Origin: Streptomyces violaceusniger
GTDB taxonomy: Bacteria; Actinomycetota; Actinomycetes; Streptomycetales; Streptomycetaceae
DNA: 64,000 nucleotides
Direction of reading: 5' to 3'
NCBI GenBank assembly: GCA_005405945.1
Contig: BJHW01000001.1
Coordinates: 4,340,001-4,404,000 of the forward strand
The position numbers and the translations under genes were made by a program. The notes below the pieces were generated by a model that was given only the letters and a program-made list of their open reading frames with translations, was not told the origin of the DNA and did no database searches. Position 1 is the stretch's first letter; each line of letters starts with the position of its first letter. This document shows positions 36,018 through 47,605 of the stretch, one piece after another.

Positions 36018-37450
36018 TCAGAACGGCTTGAACGTGTCGAACTCCTGGTCCGCCTCGTCCCGCTCGGCATCCCGGTCGCGCCGCCGCTGCGCGGCCGGGC
36101 GCGGGGCGTCGAAGCGGTGGTCCTCACCACGGCGGCCCAGCATCTCCGCGCCGGTCGCGAGGCTCGGCTCCCAGTCGAAGACGACCGCGTCGTCCTCGGG
36201 GCCGATGACGACCTCGTCGCCCGAGTGGGCGCCCGCCTTCATCAGCTCCTCCTCGACCCCGAGACGGGCCAGGCGGTCGGCGAGGTAGCCAACGGCCTCG
36301 TCGTTGGCGAAGTCGGTCTGGCGCACCCAGCGTTCGGGCTTCTCGCCCAGCACGCGGTAGAAGCCCTCCTCGGCGACGACCGTGAAGCCCGCGTCGTCCA
36401 CGGCCTTCGGCCGGATGACGATCCGGGTCGCCTCCTCCTTCGGCTTCGCCTCCCGCGCCTCCGCGACGATCTTCGCCAGGGCGAAGGACAGCTCCTTGAG
36501 GCCGAGATGGGCGACCGCCGAGACCTCGAAGACCTGGTAGCCGCGGGCCTCCAGATCGGGCCGGATGATGTCGGCCAGGTCCTTGCCGTCGGGGATGTCG
36601 ACCTTGTTGAGCACGACGACCCGCGGCCGGTCGTCCAGACCGCCGTACTGGGCCAGCTCCGCCTCGATGACATCGAGGTCGGTCAGCGGATCGCGCTCGG
36701 ACTCCAGCGCCGCGGTGTCCAGCACGTGCACCAGCACCGAACAGCGCTCGACATGGCGCAGGAACTCCAGGCCGAGGCCCTTGCCCTGGCTGGCGCCGGG
36801 GATCAGGCCGGGCACGTCGGCGATGGTGTAGACGGTCGAACCGGCCGTGACCACACCGAGGTTGGGCACCAGCGTGGTGAACGGATAGTCGGCGATCTTC
36901 GGCTTGGCCGCCGAAAGCACCGAGATCAGCGAGGACTTGCCGGCGCTCGGGTAGCCGACGAGGGCAACGTCCGCGACGGTCTTCAGCTCCAGGACGACGT
37001 CCCCGGAGTGACCCGGCTCGCCCAGCAGCGCGAAGCCGGGGCCTTGCGGCGGGCCGAGGCGAGCGCCGCGTTGCCGAGGCCGCCGCGGCCGCCCTGGGCG
37101 GCGATGTAGGTGGTGCCCTGCCCGATCAGATCGGCCAGGACGTTGCCCCGCTTGTCGAGGACGACGGTGCCGTCCGGGACCGGCAGGACCAGGTCGGTGC
37201 CGTCCTTGCCGGAGCGGTTGCCGCCCTCGCCTGGCTTGCCGTTGGTGGCCTTGCGGTGGGGGCTGTGGTGGTAGTCGAGCAGGGTGGTGACGGACTGGTC
37301 CACGACCAGGATCACATCGCCGCCCCGGCCGCCGTTGCCACCGTCCGGCCCTCCGAGCGGCTTGAACTTCTCGCGGTGCACGGAGGCGCAGCCGTGGCCT
37401 CCGTTACCCGCGGCGACGTGCAGTTCGACGCGGTCCACGAAGGTGGTCAT
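36018..37450 (-). CDS. obg: GTPase Obg/CgtA (one apparent frameshift)
   Basis: Essential GTPase in ribosome assembly and, in Streptomyces, onset of aerial growth. The Obg fold begins TTFVDRVELHVAAGNGGHGC and contains glycine-rich loops such as GGNGGRGGDV. The G domain has GYPSAGKSSL after the shift, DVPGLIPGAS and NKVDIPD, followed by the OCT domain (FTVVAEEGFYRVLGEKPE) and a charged tail. The frame changes near 37036-37042; one added G gives 477 residues. GGAGG precedes ATG 37450. It follows rplU-rpmA on the same strand, the standard order. Confidence 0.95.
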
Positions 37451-37514
37451 GACGGGTGCCTCCAGTTACATACGGGTTCGGGGGTGTTCTGATGTGCCTC
37501 ACGCTCGTAACGCG

Positions 37515-37562
37515 CCGAGGGCGGACCCGCTTCCCGTCACGGGAAGAGCGGTCCGCCCTCGG
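37515..37562. terminator. Long inverted repeat between rpmA and obg
   Basis: CCGAGGGCGGACC pairs with GGTCCGCCCTCGG and the inner GCTTCCCGT with ACGGGAAGAGC, giving about 20 paired bases. It probably attenuates or terminates rplU-rpmA transcription before obg. Confidence 0.65.
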
Positions 37563-37591
37563 AAAAGGCTGTGCGATGTCGCCCGGGCTGA

Positions 37592-37849
37592 TTACTCAGC
37601 GACCGGAACGATGTTCACGACCTTGCGGCCACGGCTGGTGCCGAACTGCACCGCACCGGCGGCCAGCGCGAACAGCGTGTCATCGCCGCCGCGGCCGACA
37701 CCCGTGCCCGGGTGGAAGTGCGTGCCGCGCTGGCGGACCAGGATCTCACCCGCGTTGACGACCTGGCCGCCGAAGCGCTTGACGCCGAGCCGCTGGGCGT
37801 TGGAGTCGCGACCGTTCCGAGTGGACGATGCGCCCTTCTTGTGTGCCAT
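37592..37849 (-). CDS. rpmA: 50S ribosomal protein L27
   Basis: Large-subunit protein near the peptidyl transferase centre. The 85-residue protein starts MAHKKGASSTRNGRDSNAQR and contains GGQVVNAGEILVRQRGT, all standard for L27. The N-terminus is the mature short form without a cleavable extension. GGAG precedes the ATG. It is 14 bases after rplU. Confidence 0.97.
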   Translation of the reverse strand: MAHKKGASSTRNGRDSNAQRLGVKRFGGQVVNAGEILVRQRGTHFHPGTGVGRGGDDTLFALAAGAVQFGTSRGRKVVNIVPVAE

Positions 37850-37863
37850 CTCTCCTCAGTCCC

Positions 37864-38184
37864 TTACTTCGCAGCCGAGTCGATGCCGGTGATCTTCAGC
37901 GCGGTGTGCAGCTGGCGGTGGCCGATCCGCTTCCGGTAACCGGTCTTGTTCTTGTACTTCAGGATGTCGATCTTGGCACCCTTGTGGTGGTCGACGACCT
38001 CGGCGTGAACCTTCACACCGGCCAGGACCCACGGGTCGCTGGTGACGGCATCGCCGTCGACAACGAGCAGAGTGGAAAGCTCGACGGTGTCGCCGACCTT
38101 GTTGGCGGCCAGACGGTCGACCTCGATGACATCGCCCACGGCCACCTTCTGCTGGCGGCCGCCGGTGCGCACGATTGCGTACAC
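37864..38184 (-). CDS. rplU: 50S ribosomal protein L21
   Basis: Binds 23S rRNA and L20. The 106-residue protein starts with GTG as MYAIVRTGGRQQKVAVGDVI and ends GYRKRIGHRQLHTALKITGI plus a short tail, typical of actinobacterial L21. A TAACCT -10 candidate lies at 38357-38362, which would give a leader of about 165 bases. It is the first gene of the rplU-rpmA-(obg) unit. Confidence 0.97.
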   Translation of the reverse strand: MYAIVRTGGRQQKVAVGDVIEVDRLAANKVGDTVELSTLLVVDGDAVTSDPWVLAGVKVHAEVVDHHKGAKIDILKYKNKTGYRKRIGHRQLHTALKITGIDSAAK

Positions 38185-38375
38185 GCGGTTCTCACTCTCT
38201 CGCTAGAAAACGGGACCTCTGATGCCAGCCGCCCAACACGGCCCACGAGGGTCGTGACAACCGAGTGATCATGCGATTCACCATCGGCCGAACGGCCTCT
38301 TCCGGCGAAGCGGAAGGGATGTGCTCAGGGGTTTGGCGTACAGACGCCGAGGGTCAAGGTTACCAGAGCCTCGAA

Positions 38376-38403
38376 GGGCGCCTGCGCGGGTGCGCGGGCG
38401 CCC
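38376..38403 (-). terminator. Probable rne terminator
   Basis: GGGCGC and GCGCCC outer arms with inner GCGC/GCGC pairing, 17 bases beyond the rne stop. It overlaps the upstream region of rplU. Confidence 0.55.
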
Positions 38404-38419
38404 TCGGGGCCGGGTGCCG

Positions 38420-41400
38420 TCAGTCGTCGGCGGCGGCCGAGACCGACTGCGGAGTCTGCTGCTCCGCCGCCGCGGTCTTCTTCGCCGCCGTCTTCTTGGC
38501 GGTCGTCTTCTTGGCCGTGGTCTTCTTGGCGGCCGTCTTCTTCGCCGCCGTCTTCTTCTCGGCGGTCTTCTTGGTCGCCGCCTTCTTGGCGGGGCCTTCT
38601 TGGCCGTCTTACGGGCGGTCTTCTTCGCCGGTGCCGCGGTCCCGGCCTCACCCTCGCCCTCGGCGGACGCGATCTCGGGCGCCGCCTCCGGCTCGGGCTT
38701 CGACTCGGGCTCAGGCTTCGACTCCCGGTCCGACTCCGGCTCCGGCTCCGCGGAAGACCCGCTCACGACCACCACGGCCGCCTCCTCGGAGCCCGTCGGC
38801 GAGCCCGCGGGGGCGCTCACCTTACGGGTCACACGGCGGCGCGTACGCGGCGCGGGCACGCCCTCGAGCGGGGCCGACTTCTCGGTGGGAGCGGCGGCGG
38901 GGGCCTGGACGGCCGCCTCCGGCTCCACCGGGGCCGCCTCCCTCGGCTCGTCGGCCACCACGACCACCACGCCCTCGGGCTCCTTGGCGGCCTTAGGGGC
39001 GCCCGCCGGGGCGGACACCTTACGGGTGGCACGGCGGCGCGTACGCCCACGGGTCGCGGCGGCCTCGGCCTCCGCGGCGCTGCTGTACAGCTCCTCGTCG
39101 GCCGCGAAGACCGGCTCGGGCAGCGGCTTGGGCTGGGTGGCCTCCGCCGCGATCTCGGCCGCCGCCTCCGTGACGTCCTCGGACTCGGCCTCGGCCTCGG
39201 CTTCAGCCTCCGCCTCGGCCGCCGCGGCCCGCTCCTGCTGCTGTGCGGCACCGGCAGCGGACTTCTTCTTCTTGCGCTTGCCGCCACCGCCGCCGGCGGA
39301 CGACGCCTGGTCCATGTGGACGATCACGCCGCGGCCGTTGCAGTGCACACAGGACTCGGAGAAGGACTCCAGCAGCCCCTGTCCGACCCGCTTACGGGTC
39401 ATCTGGACCAGGCCGAGCGAGGTGACCTCCGCCACCTGGTGCTTCGTACGGTCCCGGCCCAGGCACTCCAGCAGCCGCCGCAGCACCAGGTCGCGGTTGG
39501 ACTCCAGCACCATGTCGATGAAGTCGATCACGATGATGCCGCCGAGGTCGCGCAGCCGCAGCTGGCGCACGATCTCCTCGGCCGCCTCCAGGTTGTTCCT
39601 GGTGACCGTCTCCTCGAGGTTGCCGCCCTGACCGGTGAACTTGCCGGTGTTGACGTCGATGACGACCATCGCCTCGGTCCGGTCGATCACCAGCGAACCG
39701 CCGCTGGGCAGCCAGACCTTGCGGTCCAGCGCCTTCATCAGCTGCTCGTCGATCCGGTAGGTGGCGAAGACGTCGACGTCCGAGGTCCACTTCTGGAGCC
39801 GGTCCGCGAGGTCGGGCGCCACGTGCGAGACATAGCCGTGGATGGTCTCCCAGGCGTCGTCACCGCTGACGATGACCTTGGAGAAGTCCTCGTTGAAGAT
39901 GTCGCGGACGACCCGGACGGTCATGTCGGGCTCGCCGTAGAGCAGTGACGGGGCGCCACCGCTCTTCGCCTTCTTCTTGATCTCCTCCCACTGCGCCTGC
40001 AGCCGGGCGACGTCGCGGGACAGCTCCTCCTCGCTCGCCCCCTCGGCGGCGGTGCGGACGATCACGCCCGCGTCCTCGGGACGATCTTCTTGAGGATCTG
40101 CTTCAGCCGGGCCCGCTCGGTGTCGGGCAGCTTGCGGCTGATGCCCGTCATGGAGCCCTCTGGCACGTACACCAGGTAACGGCCGGGCAGGGAGACCTGG
40201 CTGGTCAGCCGGGCGCCCTTGTGGCCGATCGGGTCCTTGGTGACCTGCACCAGCACGGACTGGCCGGACTTCAGGGCGGTCTCGATGCGGCGCGGCCCGT
40301 TGGCGAGCCCCAGCGCCTCGAAGTTCACCTCGCCCGCGTACAGCACGGCGTTGCGGCCCTTGCCGATGTCGACGAAGGCGGCCTCCATGGACGGCAGCAC
40401 GTTCTGGACCTTGCCCAGGTAGACGTTGCCGACGTAGCTGGTGGCCTGCTCCTTGTTGACGAAGTGCTCGACGAGGACGTTGTCCTCCAGCACCCCGATC
40501 TGGGTGCGGTCGCCGTTCTGCCGGACGACCATGACCCGCTCGACCGCCTCGCGGCGGGCCAGGAACTCGGCCTCGGTGATGATCGGCACGCGGCGGCGGC
40601 CCTGCTCACGGCCCTCGCGACGGCGCTGCTTCTTGGCCTCCAGACGCGTCGACCCCTTGATCGACTGCACCTCGTCGGCACTGGACTCGGCTTCCTTGCC
40701 GCGCCGCTCACGGGGCTCGCGGACCTTGACGACCGTGCGCTCCGGGTCGTCACCGGCCGCCTCGGGCTCGACGGCGTCGCCACTGCGACGGCGGCGGCGA
40801 CGGCGACGACGGCTGCTGCTGGAGCCGCCGGGCTCACCGGCCTCGGCGCCCGGCTCGTCCCGGCCCTCGCCCTGCTCCTCGGCGTCCTCGCCCTCGGCGG
40901 CCGACTCGTCCTCGTGCTCACCGGTCTCGGAGCGCCCCTCGGCGCCCTCGGCCTCGGCGGTCTCGCCCCGGCGGCGACGCCGTCCGCCACGGCGTCGGCG
41001 ACGGGCCGGACGGTCGCCCGACTCCTCCTCGCCGGGCTCGCCCTCGGGCTGACCGGCCTCGGCCTCGGTCTCGGTCTCGGTCTCCTCGGCGGCCTCGGGC
41101 TCCTCGGCCTCCGGCTGCTCCTCGACGGGCGCGGCGCCACGGCGGCGGCGCCGGCGGCGGCCGGCGGGCGCCTCGGGCTCGACGGCCTCGGCCGTCGGCT
41201 GCTCCTCGTCCTCCTCCTCGGGTTCCTCCAGCGCGGCGGCGGCCTCGGCGGCCGCGCTCTCCGGCGTCTGGAAGACCGGCTCGGTGAAGACGGGCGCCTG
41301 GAACACGGCCGTCGGCGGGCGGACCGCCCGGCGCCGCGAACGGGGCGCGGGCTCCGGCTCGGACGCGGCCTCGGCGGCCGGAGCCTCGGCCTCCGCGGCC

Positions 41401-42626
41401 TGCGGCTCCTGAGCGCCGCTCGGCTCCTCGGCGGCGGGGGCGGTGCTCCGGGTGGCACGGCGGCGGGTGCGGGTGCGCGGCGCGTCGTCCTCGGCCCGCG
41501 TACCGGCGGTCTCCTCGGCGCTCTCGCCGCGCTGCTCGGCGGCGGGCTCCTCAGCGGCCTCATCGGCCTCCTCGGGCGCTCCGGCGGGGGCGGTGGCCTT
41601 ACGGGTCGCACGGCGACGGGTACGGGCGGGGGCCGGGGGCACGGTCTCGGCCTCGGCCTCCACAGCCGCAGCGGCCTCCACAGCCTCCTCCGGCGCCTTC
41701 GGCGCCACGACCTCCGCGGCCTCCGCCTCCGCCGGGGCACCGGCCGGAGCGGTCGCCTTACGGGCCGCACGACGGCGGGTACGGGTACGCGGGGCCTCGT
41801 CGGCCGGGGCATCGGCTGCGACTGCGGCTGGGGCCGTGGCCTCGTCACCACTGCCACCAGCGGCCGCCGCAGACGACGCGTCCGCGTCGGCGGCCTCCGC
41901 CCGCGGCGCTCCGGCGGGGGCGGTGGCCTTACGGGTCGCACGACGGCGGGTACGGGCGGGGGCCGGGGGCACGGTCTCGGCCTCCACAGCCGCAGCGGCC
42001 TCCTCGGTCTCTTCGGCTTCCTCCGCCGCCTCCGGCTCGTTCGGCGCCACGACCTCGGCGGCCTCCGCCTCCGCGGGGGCACCGGCCGGAGCGGTCGCCT
42101 TGCGGGTCGCACGACGACGCGTACGAGCGGGCGGCGCGGCCTCGGAAGCGGTCTCCACCACGGGCTCCGCGACAGGCTCGGCGGCGGCCCCGGTCTCCTC
42201 GTCGGCACGCCCGGCGTCGGCCGGGACCACGGTCTCCGCGGCCTCCGGCGAGCCCGCCGGGGCGGTCGCCTTGCGGGCGACCCGGCGCCGCGGGCGGGCG
42301 GGCGGAGCGGTGGATTCGGTGTCGGACCCGGATACGGATCCACTCGCGGTGGCCATGGCCGCACCGGCGGCGACGGGCTCGGAAGCGGCCTCGGCGGCGA
42401 CGGCGCCGGTCCGCTCAGCGGCTATGGCCGGTACCGAGGACGTGGTGACCTCGGTCTCGCCCACCGCGCCGGACGGCGGACCGGCCGGGCGGGAGGCCGC
42501 GCGGCGGCGGCGCGGCGGCAGCGTGTCGCTGGGTGTGTTCTCGATGGATTCCCCGGGCACCGCGGCACGCGGCGCGGATGATCCGAGGGACTGGACAGGT
42601 TGGGTCGGCTCAATAGGTTCGAGCAT
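38420..42626 (-). CDS. rne: Ribonuclease E/G family endoribonuclease (two apparent frameshifts)
   Basis: Main mRNA-decay and rRNA-processing nuclease (RNase ES in streptomycetes). From ATG 42626 there is a disordered N-terminus of about 650 residues with six RTRRRATRKATAPAG-like repeats, then an S1 domain (NVYLGKVQNVLPSMEAAFVD), the metal-binding DNase I-like domain (AMVVIDVNTGKFTG and IIVIDFIDM), the zinc-link CVHCNGRG, two more RTRRRATRK repeats and a Lys/Ala/Thr tail of KKTAA units. The frame breaks at 40078-40080 and 38591-38594; one added base at each restores 1402 residues, close to known Streptomyces lengths. A hairpin at 42679-42701 lies upstream. Confidence 0.95.
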
Positions 42627-42678
42627 GCGGGCGTTTCTCCCGTCACGCTCCCGGGCGCCGCGCCTGCTTCCGGCCGGC

Positions 42679-42701
42679 CACCCGCGCACTGTGCGCGGGT
42701 G
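42679..42701. promoter_or_regulatory. Hairpin upstream of rne
   Basis: CACCCGCGCAC and GTGCGCGGGTG form an almost fully paired stem 53 bases upstream of the rne ATG and about 150 bases after the DUF2344 gene. RNase E genes are often autoregulated through leader hairpins; it could equally be a terminator. Confidence 0.4.
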
Positions 42702-42848
42702 CCGCCGTCCGGGGCGCGGGCGCCGCACGGGAGCTGTCGTCTCGCTCGCCGGGACCGGATCTGTCGGGACCGGCGAAAGTCTTCTGGTCAGTGCGCCAGC
42801 CGGACCCGGGTGGCTCCCAAGTGCATCGGCGGCGCATCGACGGCGGCC

Positions 42849-43666
42849 CTACGCGGAACCTTCCGGCGCCATCGCGGCGGTCAGCTTGGCGGCCGTGGAT
42901 GGAGCGGCCTGAGCTGCCTCGCGATCGGGCGCGAGCGGGTCGGTCACCGTGCCGGACTCCTCATCGAGCAGCCCCTGCGCCAGCCTGGTCACCGCTGCGG
43001 GGACCGGCGGCGCCAGGTCGGCCGTAGCGCGGAGACCGGACAGGACGTCGTCGGGTCGCACGGCAGGTGTCAGATGCCGTACCACCAGCCGCAGTATCGC
43101 ACAGCAACCGTCGCCGGGCCTATCGGCCCGAGCCGGAAGCGTCTCCAGCCGGGCCACCGCGGCACGGGCGTCGAAGGTTCGCAACCCGTTTTTCGTTCGG
43201 CGTTCCACCTCGACCGTGTCGGCCTCCAGGAAGGCCGCGACGGCCCGCTCGGCGTCCGCCGGGTCGACCCGGTCGAGCCGGATCTCCCATACGGACGCCT
43301 GCAGCCGGTCGGCGAGCCCCGAGGTGCCGGCCTCCACGGACTCGATCACATCGAGACCCGCGGGCAGCGACTCGTCGAGGACCGCCCGCAGCTTTTCGGG
43401 GTCGCGCGCCTCGGTCAGCTGGATCTCCAGGTACTCCGCCTCGCTGCCGGTGCCGGTGGGTGCGGCATTGGCGTAGGACACCTTCGGATGCGGGTGAAGC
43501 CCGCCGAGTACGCCATCGGCACCTCGGCGCGGCGCAGCGCCCGCTCGAAGGCGCGCTGGAAGTCGCGGTGGCTGGTGAACCGGAGGCGGCCGCGCTTGGT
43601 GTAACGCAAACGGATGCGCTGCACCGCGGGTGCGGGCGGCGGGCCTTCGGGCTGTCGCTTGCCCAG
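42849..43666 (-). CDS. DUF2344 (TIGR03936) family protein (one apparent frameshift)
   Basis: Family usually adjacent or fused to the B12-binding radical SAM gene found here; the molecular role is unsettled. Landmarks are RIRLRYTKRGRLRFTSHRDF, RAFERALRRAEVPMAYSAGF and, in the other frame, VSYANAAPTGTGSEAEYLEI. One added C at 43492-43494 joins them to 272 residues. AAGGAG sits upstream of a CTG at 43666, which begins the typical GKRQPEG start; no standard start codon fits, so CTG may be used. A GTG at 43711 has no ribosome binding site. Confidence 0.85.
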
Positions 43667-43778
43667 GGGACTGTCTCCTTGTACTTGCTTGCGGTCGAAC
43701 ACCAGGGCCACGCGGGCCCCGGTGTCTTCCAGCCTACTTTGTGGGTGTCACGGGCGGCCCGGTGACGGAGGGCCACCG

Positions 43779-43888
43779 GACCGCTACGTCACCGTCCGAC
43801 CGCCACGTCACCGGCCGGACGGCTACCTCACTGCCGGACGGCCGTCACCGCCGGACGGCCGTCACCGCCGGACGGCTACTTCACCGAC
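43779..43888. repeat. Six degenerate 17-19-bp tandem repeats at the radical SAM gene's 3' end
   Basis: Units begin GGACGGC(C/T) or GACCGC and contain GTCACCG or (A)CCTCAC. They start at 43779, 43798, 43817, 43836, 43853 and 43870. The last overlaps the stop codon of the radical SAM gene, so the array looks like repeated duplication of the gene end. Confidence 0.7.
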
Positions 43889-45796
43889 AGCGGCAGCAGC
43901 TTCCGGCCGGTGGGGCCGACCTGGATCTCGGTCTGCATCTGCGGGCATACGCCGCAGTCGAAGCAGGGGGTCCAGCGGCAGTCGTCGACCTCGGTCTCGT
44001 CGAGGGAGTCCTGCCAGTCCTCCCACAGCCAGTCCTTGTCGAGGCCCGAGTCGAGGTGGTCCCAGGGCAGGACCTCCTCGTAGGTGCGCTCGCGCGTGGT
44101 GTACCAGTCGACGTCGAGGCCGAAGTCGGGCAGGGTCCGCTCGGCGCACTCCATCCACCGGTCGTAGCTGAAGTGCTCGCGCCAGCCGTCGAAGCGGCCG
44201 CCGTCCTGGTAGACGGCGCGGATGACCGCGCCCACCCGGCGGTCGCCGCGCGAGAGCAGGCCCTCGACGATGCCGGGCTTGCCGTCGTGGTAGCGGAAGC
44301 CGATCGAGCGGCCGTACTTCTTGTCGCCGCGGATCTTCTCGCGCAGCTTCTCCAGCCGGGCGTCGGTCTCCTCGGCGCTCAGCTGCGGGGCCCACTGGAA
44401 GGGGGTGTGCGGCTTGGGGACGAAGCCGCCGATCGAGACCGTGCAGCGGATGTCGTTCTTGCCGGACACCTCGCGGCCCTTGGCGATGACCTTGGTGGCC
44501 ATGTCGGCGATCTGGAGCACGTCGTCGTCGGTCTCGGTGGGCAGACCGCACATGAAGTACAGCTTCACCTGCCGCCAGCCGTTGCCGTACGCGGTGGCCA
44601 CCGTACGGATGAGGTCCTCTTCCGAGACCATCTTGTTGATGACCTTACGGATGCGCTCACTGCCGCCCTCGGGGCGAAGGTGAGGCCCGAACGTCGCCCG
44701 TTGCGGGTCAGCTCGTTGGCGAGGTCGATGTTGAAGGCGTCCACCCGGGTCGACGGGAGGGACAGGCCGATCTTGTCCTCCTCGTACCGGTCGGCGAGGC
44801 CCTTGGCGATGTCGCCGATCTCGGTGTGGTCGGCGGAGGACAGCGACAGCAGGCCGACCTCCTCGAAACCGGTGGCCTTCAGCCCCTTGTCGACCATCTC
44901 GCCGATCCCGGTGATCGACCGCTCGCGCACCGGGCGGGTGATCATGCCCGCCTGGCAGAAGCGGCAGCCCCGGGTGCAGCCGCGGAAGATCTCCACCGAC
45001 ATCCGCTCGTGGACGGTCTCGGCCAGCGGCACCAGCGGCTGCTTGGGGTAGGGCCACTCGTCGAGGTCCATGACGGTGTGCTTGGACACCCGCCACGGCA
45101 CGCCGGAGCGGTTCGGCACCACGCGCGAGATCCGCCCGTCGGCCAGGTACTCCACGTCGTAGAACTTCGGGACGTAGACGCCGCCGGTGCGGGCGAGACG
45201 GAAGAGCAGCTCATCGCGGCCGCCCGGACGGCCCTCGGCCTTCCAGTCGCGGACGATCCCGGTCATGTCGAGCACGGCCTGCTCACCGTCGCCGATCACC
45301 GCGCAGTCGATGAAGTCGGCGATCGGCTCGGGGTTGAACGCGGCGTGACCGCCCGCGACCACCACGGGGTGGTCCTCGGTGCGGTCCACGGCGTCCAGGG
45401 GATGCCGGCGAGGTCCAGCGCGGTGAGCAGGTTGGTGTACCCCAGCTCGGTGGAGAAGGACACGCCGAGGAAGTCGAACGCGGACACCGGGCGGTGCGCA
45501 TCCACGGTGAACTGCGGCACCTTGTGCTCGCGCATCAGCTCCTCGAGGTCCGGCCACACGCTGTAGGTGCGCTCGGCGAGCACACCCTCGCGCTCGTTGA
45601 GGACCTCGTAGAGGATCATGACGCCCTGGTTGGGGAGCCCGACCTCGTAGGCGTCCGGGTACATGAGCGACCAGCGGACGTCGCAGGAGTCCCAGTCCTT
45701 GACGGTGGAATTGAGCTCACCGCCTACGTACTGGATGGGCTTCTGCACATGCGGCAGCAGGGCCTCGAGCTGTGGGAAGACCGACTCGACAGACAT
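43876..45796 (-). CDS. B12-binding-type radical SAM protein, TIGR03960 family (two apparent frameshifts)
   Basis: Radical SAM enzyme of unknown reaction, widely paired with a DUF2344 partner. The N-terminal cobalamin-binding-like region has VRWSLMYPDAYEVGLPNQG; the radical SAM cluster motif is CTRGCRFCQAG near residue 275; KLYFMCGLPTE and a cysteine-rich end CFDCGVCPQMQTE follow, which may bind another iron-sulfur cluster. Frames change at 45398-45401 and 44671-44674; one added C at each gives 640 residues, the family length. It is upstream of the DUF2344 gene and rne, the usual context. Confidence 0.92.
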
Positions 45797-45889
45797 CGCG
45801 GACTTTCGTGAAGCTGACAGGGGTGACCCTCAAGCGTACCTGCCCCGCCGGGCGCCCTCGTCACGGATCAGGCCTCCGGGTCCGCCCGG

Positions 45890-47535
45890 TCAAGCCTCCA
45901 GGTCCGCCCGGTGCTTCTCGCGCGAGACCTCGGCCCACAGGTCCGGCAGCTCACGCTCGCGGGCGGCCGCCCGCTCCTCCTCCCTGCCGTACAGCAGCCC
46001 GAAGGTGAAGTCGCTCTCCCCCGCCACATGGGCCTGAGTGGCCAGCTGCCGCAGCGCCTCGCGGGCGACGACACTGTCCTGGTGGTCGCCGAGCACGTCC
46101 TGCACGTCCTGCATGCGGCGGGCGAACCGCTTGGCGGACTTGCCGAGCGCGGGCCGGGCCGTCTCGGCGGCGTAGCGGACGCGCTTGGCGGCCTTGCGGG
46201 CCTGGTGGATGGCGATGTCGCGGTCCGGCCCCGGGGGCGTCTCCAGGGCGGTGGCCATACGGCCCGCCAGCCGCTCGTAGTCGCGCAGCACGGCCTTGGC
46301 GACCACCGGTGCGGCCGGCTTCGCGGCGTCGCGGCGCAGCGGCGGATCGGCCACGAGAGCGTCGAGGGTGTCCAGGAGCGTCAGGTAGCGCTCGCTGTCC
46401 AGCGCGCCCAGGACGGTGGCGCGGGCGCCGTCGCGCCGCCCGTGCGACCAGTGGTGCAGCCGTTCCCGCACCGGGCCGCGCCGGAGCTCCTCCGGCAGTT
46501 CGGCGAGACGGCCCTCGAGCCGCTCGGTGAGGACCTCACGGTCGCGTTCCACGCCCAGCTCACCGGCCAGCCACTTCAGCTCGTCGCCGATCGGATCGGT
46601 CACCGAACGGTCCAGCACCTTGCGGTAGGAGCGGAACGCGCTGCGCAGCCGACGGGTGGCGACCCGCATCCGGTGCACCGCGTCCGGCACGTCCCTGCGC
46701 ACGGCCGGGTCGAGCCGCACCAGGGCGTCGACCTGACGGCGTATGTAGTCCAGGACGACATCGTCGGCGCCCAGCGGCCGCCGGGGCTCCGACGCGGCCC
46801 GTGCGACCTGACGGGCGGTCTTCGCGGGCTTGCCGGGCTTGGCAGGCTTGGCGGGCTTGCCGGGCCCGCCCGCGCCGCTCTCGACCGCGACCGCGGCCTT
46901 CTCCGTCTCGGCCAGGGCCTTGGCGAGCTTGGAGGGGGTGTCGGCGCGGTGCAGACCGCCGTCGCGCAGCCGAACCTCGACCGCGTCGAGCAGCCGCTGA
47001 TCGTGACCCCGGCCCTCGGCGAGCTCGACCTCGACCTCGGTCCACCGGACCGGCCGGCTCTCCTCTGGCCCCAGCCGCCGGGCCGTCACGCGGTCGACGG
47101 ACACCTCGGCGAGCACGGTGCCGTCGGCGTCCACCAGATCCTTGCGGTCCCGCTCGGTGCGCAGATGGGCGAGCGGGCGCAGCGGGTCGTGGCGGACCCG
47201 CGAGCGCAGCAGCGCGGCCATCTCGGCGGGCACCTCGTCGCCCAGCGGCGCCCGCAGCTCCTCCCGGGTGTCCGGGCCGACGGGCAGCTTCAGATGCCAG
47301 CCCTCGTCATCGCCGCCGGTGCGGTGGCGCAAGGTGATGGCGTCGGCCAGCAGCCGCTGCCCGGGGTGTCGTAGTAGGTGGCCTCCAGGGTGGCGACGCC
47401 CCGGCTCACCACGGTCGCGACCGGCCCCGCTCCGGTCAGTTCGGGCAGGCCCGGCAGGTCGGGCCGCCCGGACGGGCCGGCTTCCTCGGCGGTGGCCTCG
47501 TACTTGCGTTCTATCTCCTGCTTCGTGTCCACCAT
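45890..47535 (-). CDS. CYTH and CHAD domain protein (one apparent frameshift)
   Basis: CYTH domains are triphosphate tunnel metalloenzymes and CHAD domains bind polyphosphate, so a polyphosphate-related role is likely. The N-terminal EIERKYEA is the CYTH signature; RHRTGGDDEGWHLKLPVG follows after the frame change at 47363-47366. The C-terminal half is a CHAD helical bundle with VHRMRVATRRLRSAFRSY and HQARKAAKRVRYAAE. A Lys/Pro/Gly-rich linker (KPAKPAKPGKPAK) separates the two. One added C restores 548 residues. I chose ATG 47535. Confidence 0.9.
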
Positions 47536-47605
47536 GTGAGTCACGTACCCAAACTCGGGCTTATCAGCCCCAAGCGGAGACGCGACGCCAAGTGGATGGG
47601 CGCCC

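Noticed and set aside
40221..42581. A 786-codon plus-strand frame opposite rne
   Set aside because: Gly/Leu/Arg low-complexity antisense of the repeat-rich rne N-terminus.
43779..43888. CRISPR-like array
   Set aside because: Units are contiguous, degenerate and lack spacers; there are no cas genes.
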